Positions 32,312 through 40,627 of a stretch of DNA of 64,000 nt are shown piece by piece. Source of the DNA: Streptomyces humi (GTDB lineage: Bacteria; Actinomycetota; Actinomycetes; Streptomycetales; Streptomycetaceae); assembly GCF_001005085.2 (NCBI RefSeq), contig NZ_LBMU02000101.1:1-64000 (forward strand), read 5' to 3'. Numbering within the stretch: the stretch's first letter is position 1; each line of letters starts with the position of its first letter. The translations under genes and the position numbers were made by a program. The notes under the pieces are model-generated. The model worked only from the letters and a program-made list of their open reading frames with translations. It had not been told where the DNA came from and did not search any database.

Positions 32312-34567
32312 ATGTCTCACCACGGCGTCGGCCACAGCGCCCGTTCAGGGGCGCGGGGAACTGCGCGACCAGCCACGACGGCGCGGCAGTCGAACGACGG
32401 CGGCACCCTCCGGCGCGACCAGCGGAACCTCGCCCGTGCCGTCGGCTTCCTCGCCGCAGGCGCGCTGGCCGTCCCCCTCCTCGCCGGCTGCGGCTCCGAC
32501 GACGAGGGCAGCAAGCCGCTCGCCGCGCAGGACATCGCGGCGGCCGCCCGGGACTCGGTCGCCGAGGGCGGCACGCTCAAGATGGCCGTGGACGCCGTAC
32601 CGGAGACCCTCAACACCTTCCAGGCCGACGCCGACGCCGGCACCACCCGGGTCGCCCAGGCCGTCCTGCCGTCCATGTTCACCATCGACGCCACCGGCAA
32701 GCCGGTCCGCAACCCCGACTACCTGGAGTCCGCGAAGGTCATCGAGACCGAGCCGCGCCAGGTCGTCCTCTACAAGCTCAACCAGCAGGCCGTCTGGAGC
32801 GACGGCCGGGAGATCGGCGCCGCCGACTTCGCCGCCCAGTGGCGCGCCCTGTCCGGCAAGGACTCCGCCTACTGGACCGCCCGCAACGCCGGCTACGACC
32901 GCATCGCCCGGATCGAGCGCGGCGCCAACGACCTGGAGGTCCGGGTCACCTTCGACCGGCCGTACGCCGACTGGAAGTCGCTGTTCTCGCCGCTGTACCC
33001 GAAGGACGTCATGGGCACCCCGGACACCTTCAACGACGGTGCCCGCCGCAAGCTGGCCGTCACGGCCGGACCCTTCCGGGTCGACCGGGTCGACCCCGCC
33101 AAGAAGGACGTGGTCCTCACCCGCAACCCGCGCTGGTGGGGCCGCCCGGCCAAGCTCGACGAGATCGACCTGCACGCCGTCTCCCGTGAGAAGCGGGCCT
33201 CGGCGCTCGCCGCCGGCACCGTGGACGTCGCCGACATCGACGCCTCCGAGGCCGAGCGGATCATCATCGCCGGGCGCGGCAAGGGCACCGGCACACCGTT
33301 GCAGGGCGCCGGCAAGACCTCCGCGAGGAAGCTGCGCTCCTGGGCGCTGACCCTCGGCATGGACGAGGAGAAGCTGCCGAAGGGGCCGAAGAAGCTCCGC
33401 AGGACCATCGCGAAGTGGCTGGAGCAGCAGCAGGAACTGCGCGCCTTCGACGTCCGCAAGTCGCTGGAGCCCGCCTACACCCAGCTCGCCCTGAACGGCT
33501 CCGAGGGCCCGCTCGCCGACGAGCGGGTGCGCCGCGCCGTGGCCCGCGCGCTCGACCGCCAGTCCCTCGCCAAGCTGGTCCTCGCCCCGCTGGGCCTGCC
33601 CGCCGTGCCGGTCGGCAGCCACCTCGGCCTCTCCGGACAGGCCGTCTACACCGACAGCAGCGGAGCGCTCGGCGGCCTCGACACCCACGAGGCGCAGGCG
33701 CTGCTCGCCGACGCGGGCTGGGTGGCCGGAGGGCCGGTCAAGGCCGGCGGCAAGGCGGCCGGCCCGGCGGAAGAGAAGACCGGGAACGGCGAGAAGGGCG
33801 ACAAAAGCGACAAGAGCGACAAGGAAGACAAGTCCGACGGCGGGCGGGACGGCCAGTACGTCGTCGGGGAGGACGACAAGGGACCCGACGGCAAGGACAC
33901 CCGCGACCACCAGAAGGACCACGCGCACGGGGCACCGGGGGCGTACGCGCCGAAGGGCACCGCCGCGCCCAAGGGGGCGGGGGCGCCGGCCGGACCGCTG
34001 GCCAAGGACGGGCAGGCGCTCTCGCTGCGGTTCGTGCTGCCGTCCGGGCCGGGCTCGGAGACGCTCCAGGCGGTCGCCGACCAGATCACGAGGATGCTGG
34101 ACAAGGTGGGGATCCTGACCGAGGTCAAGAAGGTCCCGGACGACAGCTACTTCAAGGACCACATCGCCGCCGGGCAGTACGACCTCGCGCTCTACTCCTG
34201 GCCGGCGTCCGCGTTCCCGGCGACCGACGCGCGGCCGATCTACGCCAAGCCGGTGGTGGCGGCCGACGGCTCGCTGAACGTCGAGCAGAACTACACGCGG
34301 ATCGGCACCGACCAGGTGGACCAGCTCTTCGACCAGGCACTGGGCACCCTGGACGAGGGCGAGGCGGACGGTCTGCTGCGCAAGGCGGACTCCCGGATCT
34401 GGGCCTCGGCGGGGTCGCTGCCGCTGTACCAGCGCCCCCAGATCGTGGGCGCCCGCAACGGCCTGGTGAACGTCGGGGCGTTCGGCTTCCAGACCCCCGT
34501 GTACCAGGACATGGGCTTCCTGAAGAAGGGCGCGAAGGTCTCCGCGAGCCCATCACCGAAGAGCTGA
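32312..34567 (+). CDS. Peptide ABC transporter substrate-binding lipoprotein (family 5), solitary
   Basis: 751 residues from ATG 32312, supported by CGGAGGT 10 bases upstream. The lipobox is LLAGC with Cys60, so the segment before the signal helix is about 40 residues, unusually long. Residues 12-22 of it are encoded by a copy of the dispersed 27-base element. The mature part is an SBP_bac_5 protein with the usual lobes, interrupted by a Lys/Asp/Glu/Gly-rich insert (about 473-566, KGDKSDKSDKEDKSDGG). No permease or ATPase gene adjoins it, so it may serve one of the peptide importers downstream, or act as a sensor. A palindrome follows its stop. Confidence 0.85.
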   Translation: MSHHGVGHSARSGARGTARPATTARQSNDGGTLRRDQRNLARAVGFLAAGALAVPLLAGCGSDDEGSKPLAAQDIAAAARDSVAEGGTLKMAVDAVPETLNTFQADADAGTTRVAQAVLPSMFTIDATGKPVRNPDYLESAKVIETEPRQVVLYKLNQQAVWSDGREIGAADFAAQWRALSGKDSAYWTARNAGYDRIARIERGANDLEVRVTFDRPYADWKSLFSPLYPKDVMGTPDTFNDGARRKLAVTAGPFRVDRVDPAKKDVVLTRNPRWWGRPAKLDEIDLHAVSREKRASALAAGTVDVADIDASEAERIIIAGRGKGTGTPLQGAGKTSARKLRSWALTLGMDEEKLPKGPKKLRRTIAKWLEQQQELRAFDVRKSLEPAYTQLALNGSEGPLADERVRRAVARALDRQSLAKLVLAPLGLPAVPVGSHLGLSGQAVYTDSSGALGGLDTHEAQALLADAGWVAGGPVKAGGKAAGPAEEKTGNGEKGDKSDKSDKEDKSDGGRDGQYVVGEDDKGPDGKDTRDHQKDHAHGAPGAYAPKGTAAPKGAGAPAGPLAKDGQALSLRFVLPSGPGSETLQAVADQITRMLDKVGILTEVKKVPDDSYFKDHIAAGQYDLALYSWPASAFPATDARPIYAKPVVAADGSLNVEQNYTRIGTDQVDQLFDQALGTLDEGEADGLLRKADSRIWASAGSLPLYQRPQIVGARNGLVNVGAFGFQTPVYQDMGFLKKGAKVSASPSPKS
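32348..32374 (+). repeat. Dispersed 27-base element, copy 4, inside a coding region
   Basis: Identical at all 27 positions to 15535-15561. The complementary arm GCGCCC is at 32337-32342. It is read in frame as GARGTARPA within the N-terminal segment of the lipoprotein. Confidence 0.85.
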
Positions 34568-34579
34568 CCGGTGCGGCGC

Positions 34580-34663
34580 GCCCCCTGTCCACCGGCGCCC
34601 GCGGCCTGGATCGTACGATCCAGGCCGCGGGCGTCCGTCGTCCGTGCACGGGGGACAGGGGGC
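34580..34663. terminator. Nested inverted repeat between two lipoprotein genes
   Basis: The inner part, 34596-34633, is a perfect 38-base palindrome (19-base arms, half-site GCGGCCTGGATCGT within it). Outer arms GCCCCCTGTCC-type sequence at 34580-34590 and its exact complement at 34653-34663 enclose it. The right outer arm overlaps the purine run that serves as ribosome-binding site of the gene at 34668, so the full structure would both terminate transcription and occlude translation. Terminator function is inferred. Confidence 0.65.
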
Positions 34664-34667
34664 ACAC

Positions 34668-35333
34668 ATGCGTGGCACGGGGCGACGGATCCGGGTGGCG
34701 GGACCGGCCGCGGTGGCTCTGGCGGCGGTTCTGACGGCCTGCACCGGCGGCGGTGACGGCGGCGGTGACGGTGGCCGCGACGCCAGGGCCGGGGCGTGCA
34801 CGGACGGCACGTTCACCTGGTCCGGCGTGACGCAGACGGACCGGCTGACCGGGGTCTCCGCGAGCGAACGGCTGGGAGCCGGCGGCGGCGTCCTGAAGAA
34901 CCCGCTCCGCCGGGTATACACCCCGCGCGTCTCGGTGCGGGCCGAAGGCCCGGCGATCTCCCCGGCCGAGGTCCTCTTCTCCCTCGGGAAGCGGATCGGT
35001 GAGATCGACTCCACGGCCGCCACCCTGGCGGCCGACGACAGCGGCACCACCTACGCCTTCACCGACGCGCACGCCGAGGCGCCGTCCCTGGACGCCGGTT
35101 TCACCGGACTCGACGGGGCCGGGGACTTCGTGGCCTACGCCGGGGTGCGGGAGGTGACCGGCACCTTCCGCCACTCCTGCCCCGACGGTGCCTCCAGTAC
35201 CGGGCGGGCCCGGAGCTGGAAGGTCGACCTGAACGGGGTCCTCGACTGCGACGACGCCGTCGACGAGGCCCTCGCCCGGCAGGCCGCGCGGCTTTCCTGT
35301 GAGGCGGGTGCGGCAGCCGCGAAGAGTGGCTGA
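34668..35333 (+). CDS. Small secreted lipoprotein of unknown function
   Basis: 221 residues from ATG 34668. The signal peptide (RRIRVAGPAAVALAAVLTAC) has a lipobox with Cys about residue 25, followed by a Gly/Asp-rich linker (GGGDGGGDGGRD). The mature domain has cysteines at GACTDGT, RHSCPDG, LDCDDAV and LSCEAG that could form two disulfides. A relative cannot be named. It lies between the solitary peptide-binding lipoprotein and typA, with hairpins on both sides, and is probably its own transcription unit. Confidence 0.75.
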   Translation: MRGTGRRIRVAGPAAVALAAVLTACTGGGDGGGDGGRDARAGACTDGTFTWSGVTQTDRLTGVSASERLGAGGGVLKNPLRRVYTPRVSVRAEGPAISPAEVLFSLGKRIGEIDSTAATLAADDSGTTYAFTDAHAEAPSLDAGFTGLDGAGDFVAYAGVREVTGTFRHSCPDGASSTGRARSWKVDLNGVLDCDDAVDEALARQAARLSCEAGAAAAKSG

Positions 35334-35340
35334 TCCGGCC

Positions 35341-35372
35341 CCTCCCGGGGCGTGTGTTCGGGCCCCGGGAGG
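35341..35372. terminator. Terminator hairpin before typA
   Basis: CCTCCCGGGGC (35341-35351) pairs perfectly with GCCCCGGGAGG (35362-35372) across a 10-base loop, 8 bases after the lipoprotein stop codon. Confidence 0.7.
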
Positions 35373-35491
35373 CCGCGGCGGCGGCGGCCCAGTACCATGG
35401 GGTGAGGCCGTGGCGTGTTCAGCCCGGCAGGGTCCGCGGACACCGATGTACGCGCAGGCCCCTTCCTCACACTCCGGGAGTACGCCGCACT

Positions 35492-37399
35492 ATGGCCACG
35501 CGCCACGACATCCGCAACGTCGCCATCGTCGCCCATGTCGACCACGGGAAGACGACCCTCGTCGACGCCATGCTGAAGCAGGCCGGTGCCTTCGCGGCGC
35601 ACGCCGCCGAGTCGCTCGACGACCGAATGATGGACTCGAACGACCTGGAGCGTGAGAAGGGCATCACGATCCTGGCCAAGAACACGGCCGTGAAGTACCA
35701 CCCCAAGGATGGCGGCGACGTCATCACCATCAACATCATCGACACCCCGGGCCACGCCGACTTCGGTGGCGAGGTCGAGCGCGGTCTGTCGATGGTGGAC
35801 GCGGTGGTCCTGCTGGTCGACGCCTCCGAGGGCCCGCTGCCGCAGACCCGCTTCGTGCTGCGCAAGGCCCTCCAGCAGCGCCTGCCCGTCATCCTGTGCA
35901 TCAACAAGACGGACCGCCCGGACTCCCGGATCGACGAGGTCGTCAACGAGACCTACGACCTCTTCCTCGACCTGGACGCCGACGAGGACCAGATCGAGTT
36001 CCCGATCGTCTACGCCTGCGCGCGTGACGGCGTGGCCTCGCTGACCAAGCCCGAGGACGGCACCGTCCCGCAGGACAGCGACAGCCTGGAGCCGTTCTTC
36101 TCCACCATCCTGTCGCACGTCCCGGCCCCCGAGTACGACGAGGAGGCCCCGCTCCAGGCGCACGTCACCAACCTGGACGCCGACAACTTCCTCGGCCGTA
36201 TCGCGCTGCTCCGCGTCGAGCAGGGCGAGCTGCGCAAGGGCCAGACCGTCACCTGGATCAAGCGTGACGGCACGATGGCCAACGTCCGCATCACCGAGCT
36301 GCTGATGACCGAGGCGCTCACCCGCAAGCCCGCCGAGGTGGCGGGCCCGGGTGACATCTGTGCCGTCGCCGGTATCGCGGAGATCATGATCGGTGAGACC
36401 CTCGCCGACCCCGAGAACCCGATCCCGCTGCCGCTGATCACGGTCGACGAGCCGGCCATCTCGATGGTCATCGGCACGAACACCTCGCCGCTGGTCGGCC
36501 GTGGCGGTACCGGCAAGGGTGCCGACAACAAGGCCGCCGTCAAGGACCGCAAGGTGACCGCCCGCCAGGTCAAGGACCGCCTGGACCGCGAGCTGATCGG
36601 TAACGTGTCGCTGCGCGTGCTCGACACCGAGCGTCCGGACGCCTGGGAGGTCCAGGGCCGTGGTGAGCTGGCGCTCGCCATCCTGGTCGAGCAGATGCGC
36701 CGCGAGGGCTTCGAGCTGACCATCGGCAAGCCCCAGGTCGTCACGAAGCAGGTCGACGGCAAGACGTACGAGCCGGTCGAGCGCATGACGATCGACGTGC
36801 CCGAGGAGCACATGGGCGCGGTCACGCAGCTCATGGGCGTCCGCAAGGGCCGGATGGACAACATGTCCAACCACGGCTCGGGCTGGGTGCGCATGGAGTT
36901 CGTGGTGCCGTCCCGCGGTCTCATCGGCTTCCGGACCGAGTTCCTGACGCAGACCCGCGGCACGGGCATCGGGCACTCCATCCACGAGGGTCACGAGCCC
37001 TGGTTCGGCCCCCTCCAGACCCGCAACAACGGCTCCCTGGTCGCCGACCGCTCCGGTGCCGTCACCGCGTTCGCGATGACGAACCTCCAGGAGCGCGGTG
37101 TGCTGTTCACCGAGCCCGGCACCGAGGTGTACGAGGGCATGATCGTCGGCGAGAACTCCCGCTCCGACGACATGGACGTCAACATCACCAAGGAGAAGAA
37201 GCTCACGAACATGCGGTCGTCCTCGGCCGACACGTTCGAGGCGATCGTGCCGCCGCGCAAGCTCTCGCTGGAGCAGTCGCTGGAGTTCTGCCGTGACGAC
37301 GAGTGCGTCGAGGTGACCCCGGAGGCCGTCCGGATCCGCAAGGTGAACCTGGACGCCCGCGAGCGGGCCCGCGCCGCCAGCCGCGCCAAGCACGGCTGA
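35492..37399 (+). CDS. typA: Ribosome-associated GTPase BipA/TypA
   Basis: 635 residues from ATG 35492 with GGGAG upstream. G1 is AHVDHGKTT (14-22), the switch region has EREKGITI, G3 is DTPGHADF, and G4 is NKTD; EF-G-like domains III and V and the TypA-specific C-terminal domain (EFVVPSRGLIGFRTEFL) follow. The protein acts in ribosome assembly and stress or cold adaptation. The frame is open upstream to 35354, but that stretch overlaps the terminator hairpin and does not resemble the family. Confidence 0.96.
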   Translation: MATRHDIRNVAIVAHVDHGKTTLVDAMLKQAGAFAAHAAESLDDRMMDSNDLEREKGITILAKNTAVKYHPKDGGDVITINIIDTPGHADFGGEVERGLSMVDAVVLLVDASEGPLPQTRFVLRKALQQRLPVILCINKTDRPDSRIDEVVNETYDLFLDLDADEDQIEFPIVYACARDGVASLTKPEDGTVPQDSDSLEPFFSTILSHVPAPEYDEEAPLQAHVTNLDADNFLGRIALLRVEQGELRKGQTVTWIKRDGTMANVRITELLMTEALTRKPAEVAGPGDICAVAGIAEIMIGETLADPENPIPLPLITVDEPAISMVIGTNTSPLVGRGGTGKGADNKAAVKDRKVTARQVKDRLDRELIGNVSLRVLDTERPDAWEVQGRGELALAILVEQMRREGFELTIGKPQVVTKQVDGKTYEPVERMTIDVPEEHMGAVTQLMGVRKGRMDNMSNHGSGWVRMEFVVPSRGLIGFRTEFLTQTRGTGIGHSIHEGHEPWFGPLQTRNNGSLVADRSGAVTAFAMTNLQERGVLFTEPGTEVYEGMIVGENSRSDDMDVNITKEKKLTNMRSSSADTFEAIVPPRKLSLEQSLEFCRDDECVEVTPEAVRIRKVNLDARERARAASRAKHG

Positions 37400-37420
37400 C
37401 GCGAGCCGCCACAGCAGGAC

Positions 37421-37450
37421 GCCGGGCACCCCGCACCGCGGGGGCCCGGC
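37421..37450. terminator. Terminator hairpin after typA
   Basis: GCCGGGCACCCCGC and GCGGGGGCCCGGC pair across the loop ACC with one imperfection, 22 bases after the typA stop. Confidence 0.75.
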
Positions 37451-37930
37451 TCTCTGTGTTCAGGCCCCCGGGCCGAGGGATAGGGAAAACCCTAGGTCTT
37501 GCCGTGGAACGGCAAAGACGGACCGTACGGCACTAGGCTTTCTCACAGCGAGTGCTCCCCCCTGCGCCCATGCCGCAGCGGCCGGGATTCTGCAACTGGA
37601 TTTTCATCCGACTCGCGTTCGGAATGCGAACATTCGCGACCGATAGATGTGTAACAAGTCCGTTTCGCAGGGATCTTTCGGCAAACCCTTTGTCCGGATT
37701 TTGGAAGATGTACGCCGAAGGTGTGATCGAACCGAGACCTTGCGAGTGTGGTTCGACCATGGCGGATGGCAGATAGTTAGGCGCGTAGAGCTCGGATCAA
37801 CGAGTCGTGCGCCGTAGGCGGCGTCGACTCGCGGGCGCGGGGAGCACCTGACCGTTTCAGGCGCCGGTGACGGCGACGTGTCAAGTGCTCCTCCATGCGG
37901 TGAACCAATGGACTCATGAGGAGGAGCCCC
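37451..37930 (+). promoter_or_regulatory. Leader and promoter region of the first peptide importer operon
   Basis: About 480 bases without a convincing gene. A hairpin (TTGCCGT-GGA-ACGGCAA) lies near 37499-37515 and a small inverted repeat GAATG-CGAA-CATTC at 37622-37635. The stretch 37590-37720 is much lower in GC than its surroundings, as expected for promoters and binding sites. A frame across 37552-37776 has neither a good ribosome-binding site nor Streptomyces codon bias. The precise promoter cannot be fixed by eye. Confidence 0.45.
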
Positions 37931-39556
37931 ATGCGTGGTGCCAAGAGCGCCAAGTGGGTTGCGATAGCTGCGGTTGTGGCGCTGGGGGCCACTGCGTGTG
38001 GCGGCGGCGGTGACGACAAGGGCAGCAGCAAGGCCGCGATCGACCCTAACGGTGTGTTTTCGGTCGAGTCCGGCGAGCCGCAGAACCCGCTGCAGCCGGC
38101 CAACACCATGGAGTCCTACGGCAGCATCGTCATCAAGTCGCTCTTCTCGCAGCTGGTCTCCTACGACTCCGCGGGCAAGATCGTCATGGTCAATGCCCAG
38201 TCGGTGGACAGCAAGGACAACAAGACCTTCACGGTCAAGCTGAAGCCGGGCTGGAAGTTCCACGACGGCACCGCGGTCACCGCCGATTCCTACGTCAAGG
38301 CGTGGAACTGGGCCGCCGCCCCGGCGAACAAGCAGACCAACAGCTTCTGGTTCTCCGACATCCAGGGCTACGACGACGTCGCGCCGGCCAAGGGCAAGCC
38401 GAAGGCCACCTCGCTCTCCGGTCTGAAGGTCGTCGACGACAGCACCTTCACGATCACGCTCTCCAAGCCGATGCCGTACTTCGTGTACAAGCTCGGCTAC
38501 GAGGTCTTCTCGCCGCTGCCCGAGTCCTTCTACAAGGACCCGAAGGCCGCCGGCCAGCACCCGATCGGCAACGGTCCGTACAAGTTCGTCAGCTGGCAGC
38601 ACAAGAAGCAGATCCAGGTCGCCAAGTTCGACGGCTACAAGGGTCCGGACGCCGCCAAGAACGGTGGCGTGATCTTCAAGAACTACGCCACCCCCGAGAC
38701 GGCGTACGAGGACCTGAAGTCGGGCAACGTCGACGTCCTGACCCAGATCGCCCCCAAGGACCTGCCGGTCTACAAGCAGGACCTCGGCGACCGCGCGATC
38801 GACCAGCCGATCTCCGCGATCCAGACCATCGCGCCGGCGTTCTACACCAAGCAGTGGAAGAACATCAACCCGAAGGTCCTCCAGGGCCTGTCGATGGCGA
38901 TCGACCGCGCCACCATCACCAAGACCGTGCTCAACGGCACCCGTGAGCCCGCGACGGGCTGGGTCGCCAAGGGCGTCCTCGGCTTCCAGCCGAACGCGGC
39001 CGGTGACGTCACCACGTACAACGCGGCGAAGGCCAAGCAGCTCATCAAGGAGGGTGGCGGCGTTCCGGGCAACTCCATCACCATCCAGTACAACGCGGAC
39101 GGCGGTCACAAGGACTGGGTGGACGCGGTCTGCAACTCCATCACCAACGCCACCGGTGTGAAGTGCGCGGGCGACTCGAAGGCCGACTTCCAGGCCGACC
39201 TGAACGCGCGTGACGCGCACCAGGTCAAGTCCCTGTACCGCTCGGGCTGGGTGCTGGACTTCCCGATGAACGCCAACTTCATCCGTGACCTGTACGGCTC
39301 CAAGTCGGACGGCAACCAGAGCGGCTTCTCCAACGCGAAGGTCGACGCGGACATCGCCGCCGCCGACTCCGCGAGCTCGCTGGAGGACTCGGAGCAGAAG
39401 TACCAGGCCATCGAGAAGGAGCTGGTCAACTACATGCCCAGCATTCCGCTCTGGTACTACAAGGTCAACGCGGGCTACTCGGAGAAGGTTTCCGGAGTCA
39501 AGTTCGACCAGGCCGGCGACCCGGTGCTCACCGGCGTCCAGGTCGCGAAGAAGTAA
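37931..39556 (+). CDS. Oligopeptide ABC transporter substrate-binding lipoprotein (operon 1)
   Basis: 541 residues from ATG 37931, preceded by AGGAGGAG. The lipobox is GATAC with Cys23. The mature part is an SBP_bac_5/OppA-type protein (GEPQNPLQPANTMESYGS, LKPGWKFHDGTAVTADSYV, IPLWYYK near the C-terminus). It binds extracellular oligopeptides for the two permeases and two ATPases encoded downstream. Closely paralogous to the protein at 50491. In S. coelicolor the BldK importer, needed for aerial growth, lies in what I recall as the equivalent region; orthology to BldKB is not established here. Confidence 0.92.
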   Translation: MRGAKSAKWVAIAAVVALGATACGGGGDDKGSSKAAIDPNGVFSVESGEPQNPLQPANTMESYGSIVIKSLFSQLVSYDSAGKIVMVNAQSVDSKDNKTFTVKLKPGWKFHDGTAVTADSYVKAWNWAAAPANKQTNSFWFSDIQGYDDVAPAKGKPKATSLSGLKVVDDSTFTITLSKPMPYFVYKLGYEVFSPLPESFYKDPKAAGQHPIGNGPYKFVSWQHKKQIQVAKFDGYKGPDAAKNGGVIFKNYATPETAYEDLKSGNVDVLTQIAPKDLPVYKQDLGDRAIDQPISAIQTIAPAFYTKQWKNINPKVLQGLSMAIDRATITKTVLNGTREPATGWVAKGVLGFQPNAAGDVTTYNAAKAKQLIKEGGGVPGNSITIQYNADGGHKDWVDAVCNSITNATGVKCAGDSKADFQADLNARDAHQVKSLYRSGWVLDFPMNANFIRDLYGSKSDGNQSGFSNAKVDADIAAADSASSLEDSEQKYQAIEKELVNYMPSIPLWYYKVNAGYSEKVSGVKFDQAGDPVLTGVQVAKK

Positions 39557-39570
39557 TCACAAGCCCGTAT

Positions 39571-39661
39571 CCGGGGCGCGGTTCCGCCGCGCCCCGGGCA
39601 ACGGCAGTAACTGGGGGCCCTTTCCGTACGCATCATTCAACGGTGCGCGGGGAAAGGGCCC
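39571..39661 (+). terminator. Two tandem hairpins between binding protein and permease genes
   Basis: The first is CCGGGGCGCGG (39571-39581) with CCGCGCCCCGG (39587-39597), loop 5. The second is GGGCCCTTTCC (39615-39625) with GGAAAGGGCCC (39651-39661), loop 25. Both arms are perfect. Inside an operon they would stabilise the upstream mRNA and cut transcription into the permease genes, giving excess binding protein. This effect is inferred. Confidence 0.65.
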
Positions 39662-39694
39662 GTCGGCTGCCGCTGTGACTGACATGGAGGCACG

Positions 39695-40627
39695 ATGGGG
39701 CGCTACGTCGCACGACGACTGCTCCAGATGATCCCGGTCTTCATCGGGACAACCCTGCTGATCTTCCTCATGGTCTACGCCCTGCCCGGCGACCCCGTGC
39801 GAGGACTGTTCGGCGACAAGGGCGGCAGCCCGCAGGTGATCGCCCAGCTGAGACATCAGTACGGCTTGGACCAGCCGATCCTGGTCCAGTACTGGCACTA
39901 CATGAAGAACATGATCCTGCACGGCGACTTCGGTACGCAGATCGCGAGCGGCCGTCCGGTCACGGACGTGCTCGGCGACGCGTTCCCCGTCACCCTCCGT
40001 CTGGCCGGTCTCTCCTTCCTCATCGAGATGGTGTTCGGCATCGCCCTGGGCATCGTCGCCGGTCTGCGCGCCGGGCGTGTCACCGACAACGCGATCCTGC
40101 TGTTCACCCTGCTGCTGATCTCGGTGCCGGTGTTCGTCCTCGGTTACATCCTCAAGGTCATTTTCGCCTTCGACCTGAACTGGCTGCCACCGAACGTCAA
40201 CGACCCGACGAACTACAACGAGATGCTGATGCCGGCCATCGTGCTGGCGACCGCGTCACTCGCGTACGTGACCCGGCTCACCCGGACCTCGATCGCCGAG
40301 AACCTGCGCGCCGACTACATCCGCACGGCCATCGCCAAGGGCCTGCCGAAGCGCCGCGTGGTGGGCGTCCACCTCATGCGCAACTCGCTGATCCCGGTGG
40401 TCACCTACCTGGGTACCGACATCGGCGCCCTCATGGGCGGTGCCGTCGTCACCGAGGGCCTCTTCAACATCCAGGGCATCGGAGGCACGATCTACCAGTC
40501 GATCGTGCGCCGTGAGGGCACGACCCTCGTGGGCCTGGTGACCATCCTGGTCCTCGTCTACCTGCTCGCCAACCTGCTCGTCGACCTGCTTTATGCGGTC
40601 CTTGACCCGAGGATTCGCTATGCCTGA
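39695..40627 (+). CDS. Oligopeptide ABC transporter permease, OppB/DppB type (operon 1)
   Basis: 310 residues from ATG 39695 with GGAGG upstream. The N-terminus MGRYVARRLLQMIPVFIGTT is typical of OppB. Six membrane segments, and the EAA-like loop ADYIRTAIAKGLPKRRV (about 207-223) is present. The C-terminus LLYAVLDPRIRYA is characteristic. Its stop overlaps the start of the second permease gene. Confidence 0.93.
   Translation: MGRYVARRLLQMIPVFIGTTLLIFLMVYALPGDPVRGLFGDKGGSPQVIAQLRHQYGLDQPILVQYWHYMKNMILHGDFGTQIASGRPVTDVLGDAFPVTLRLAGLSFLIEMVFGIALGIVAGLRAGRVTDNAILLFTLLLISVPVFVLGYILKVIFAFDLNWLPPNVNDPTNYNEMLMPAIVLATASLAYVTRLTRTSIAENLRADYIRTAIAKGLPKRRVVGVHLMRNSLIPVVTYLGTDIGALMGGAVVTEGLFNIQGIGGTIYQSIVRREGTTLVGLVTILVLVYLLANLLVDLLYAVLDPRIRYA

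Noticed and set aside
37552..37776. A 74-codon plus-strand frame upstream of the first peptide-binding protein gene
   Set aside because: Third codon positions are not G/C-biased, no ribosome-binding site fits, and the stretch is lower in GC as expected for a promoter region.
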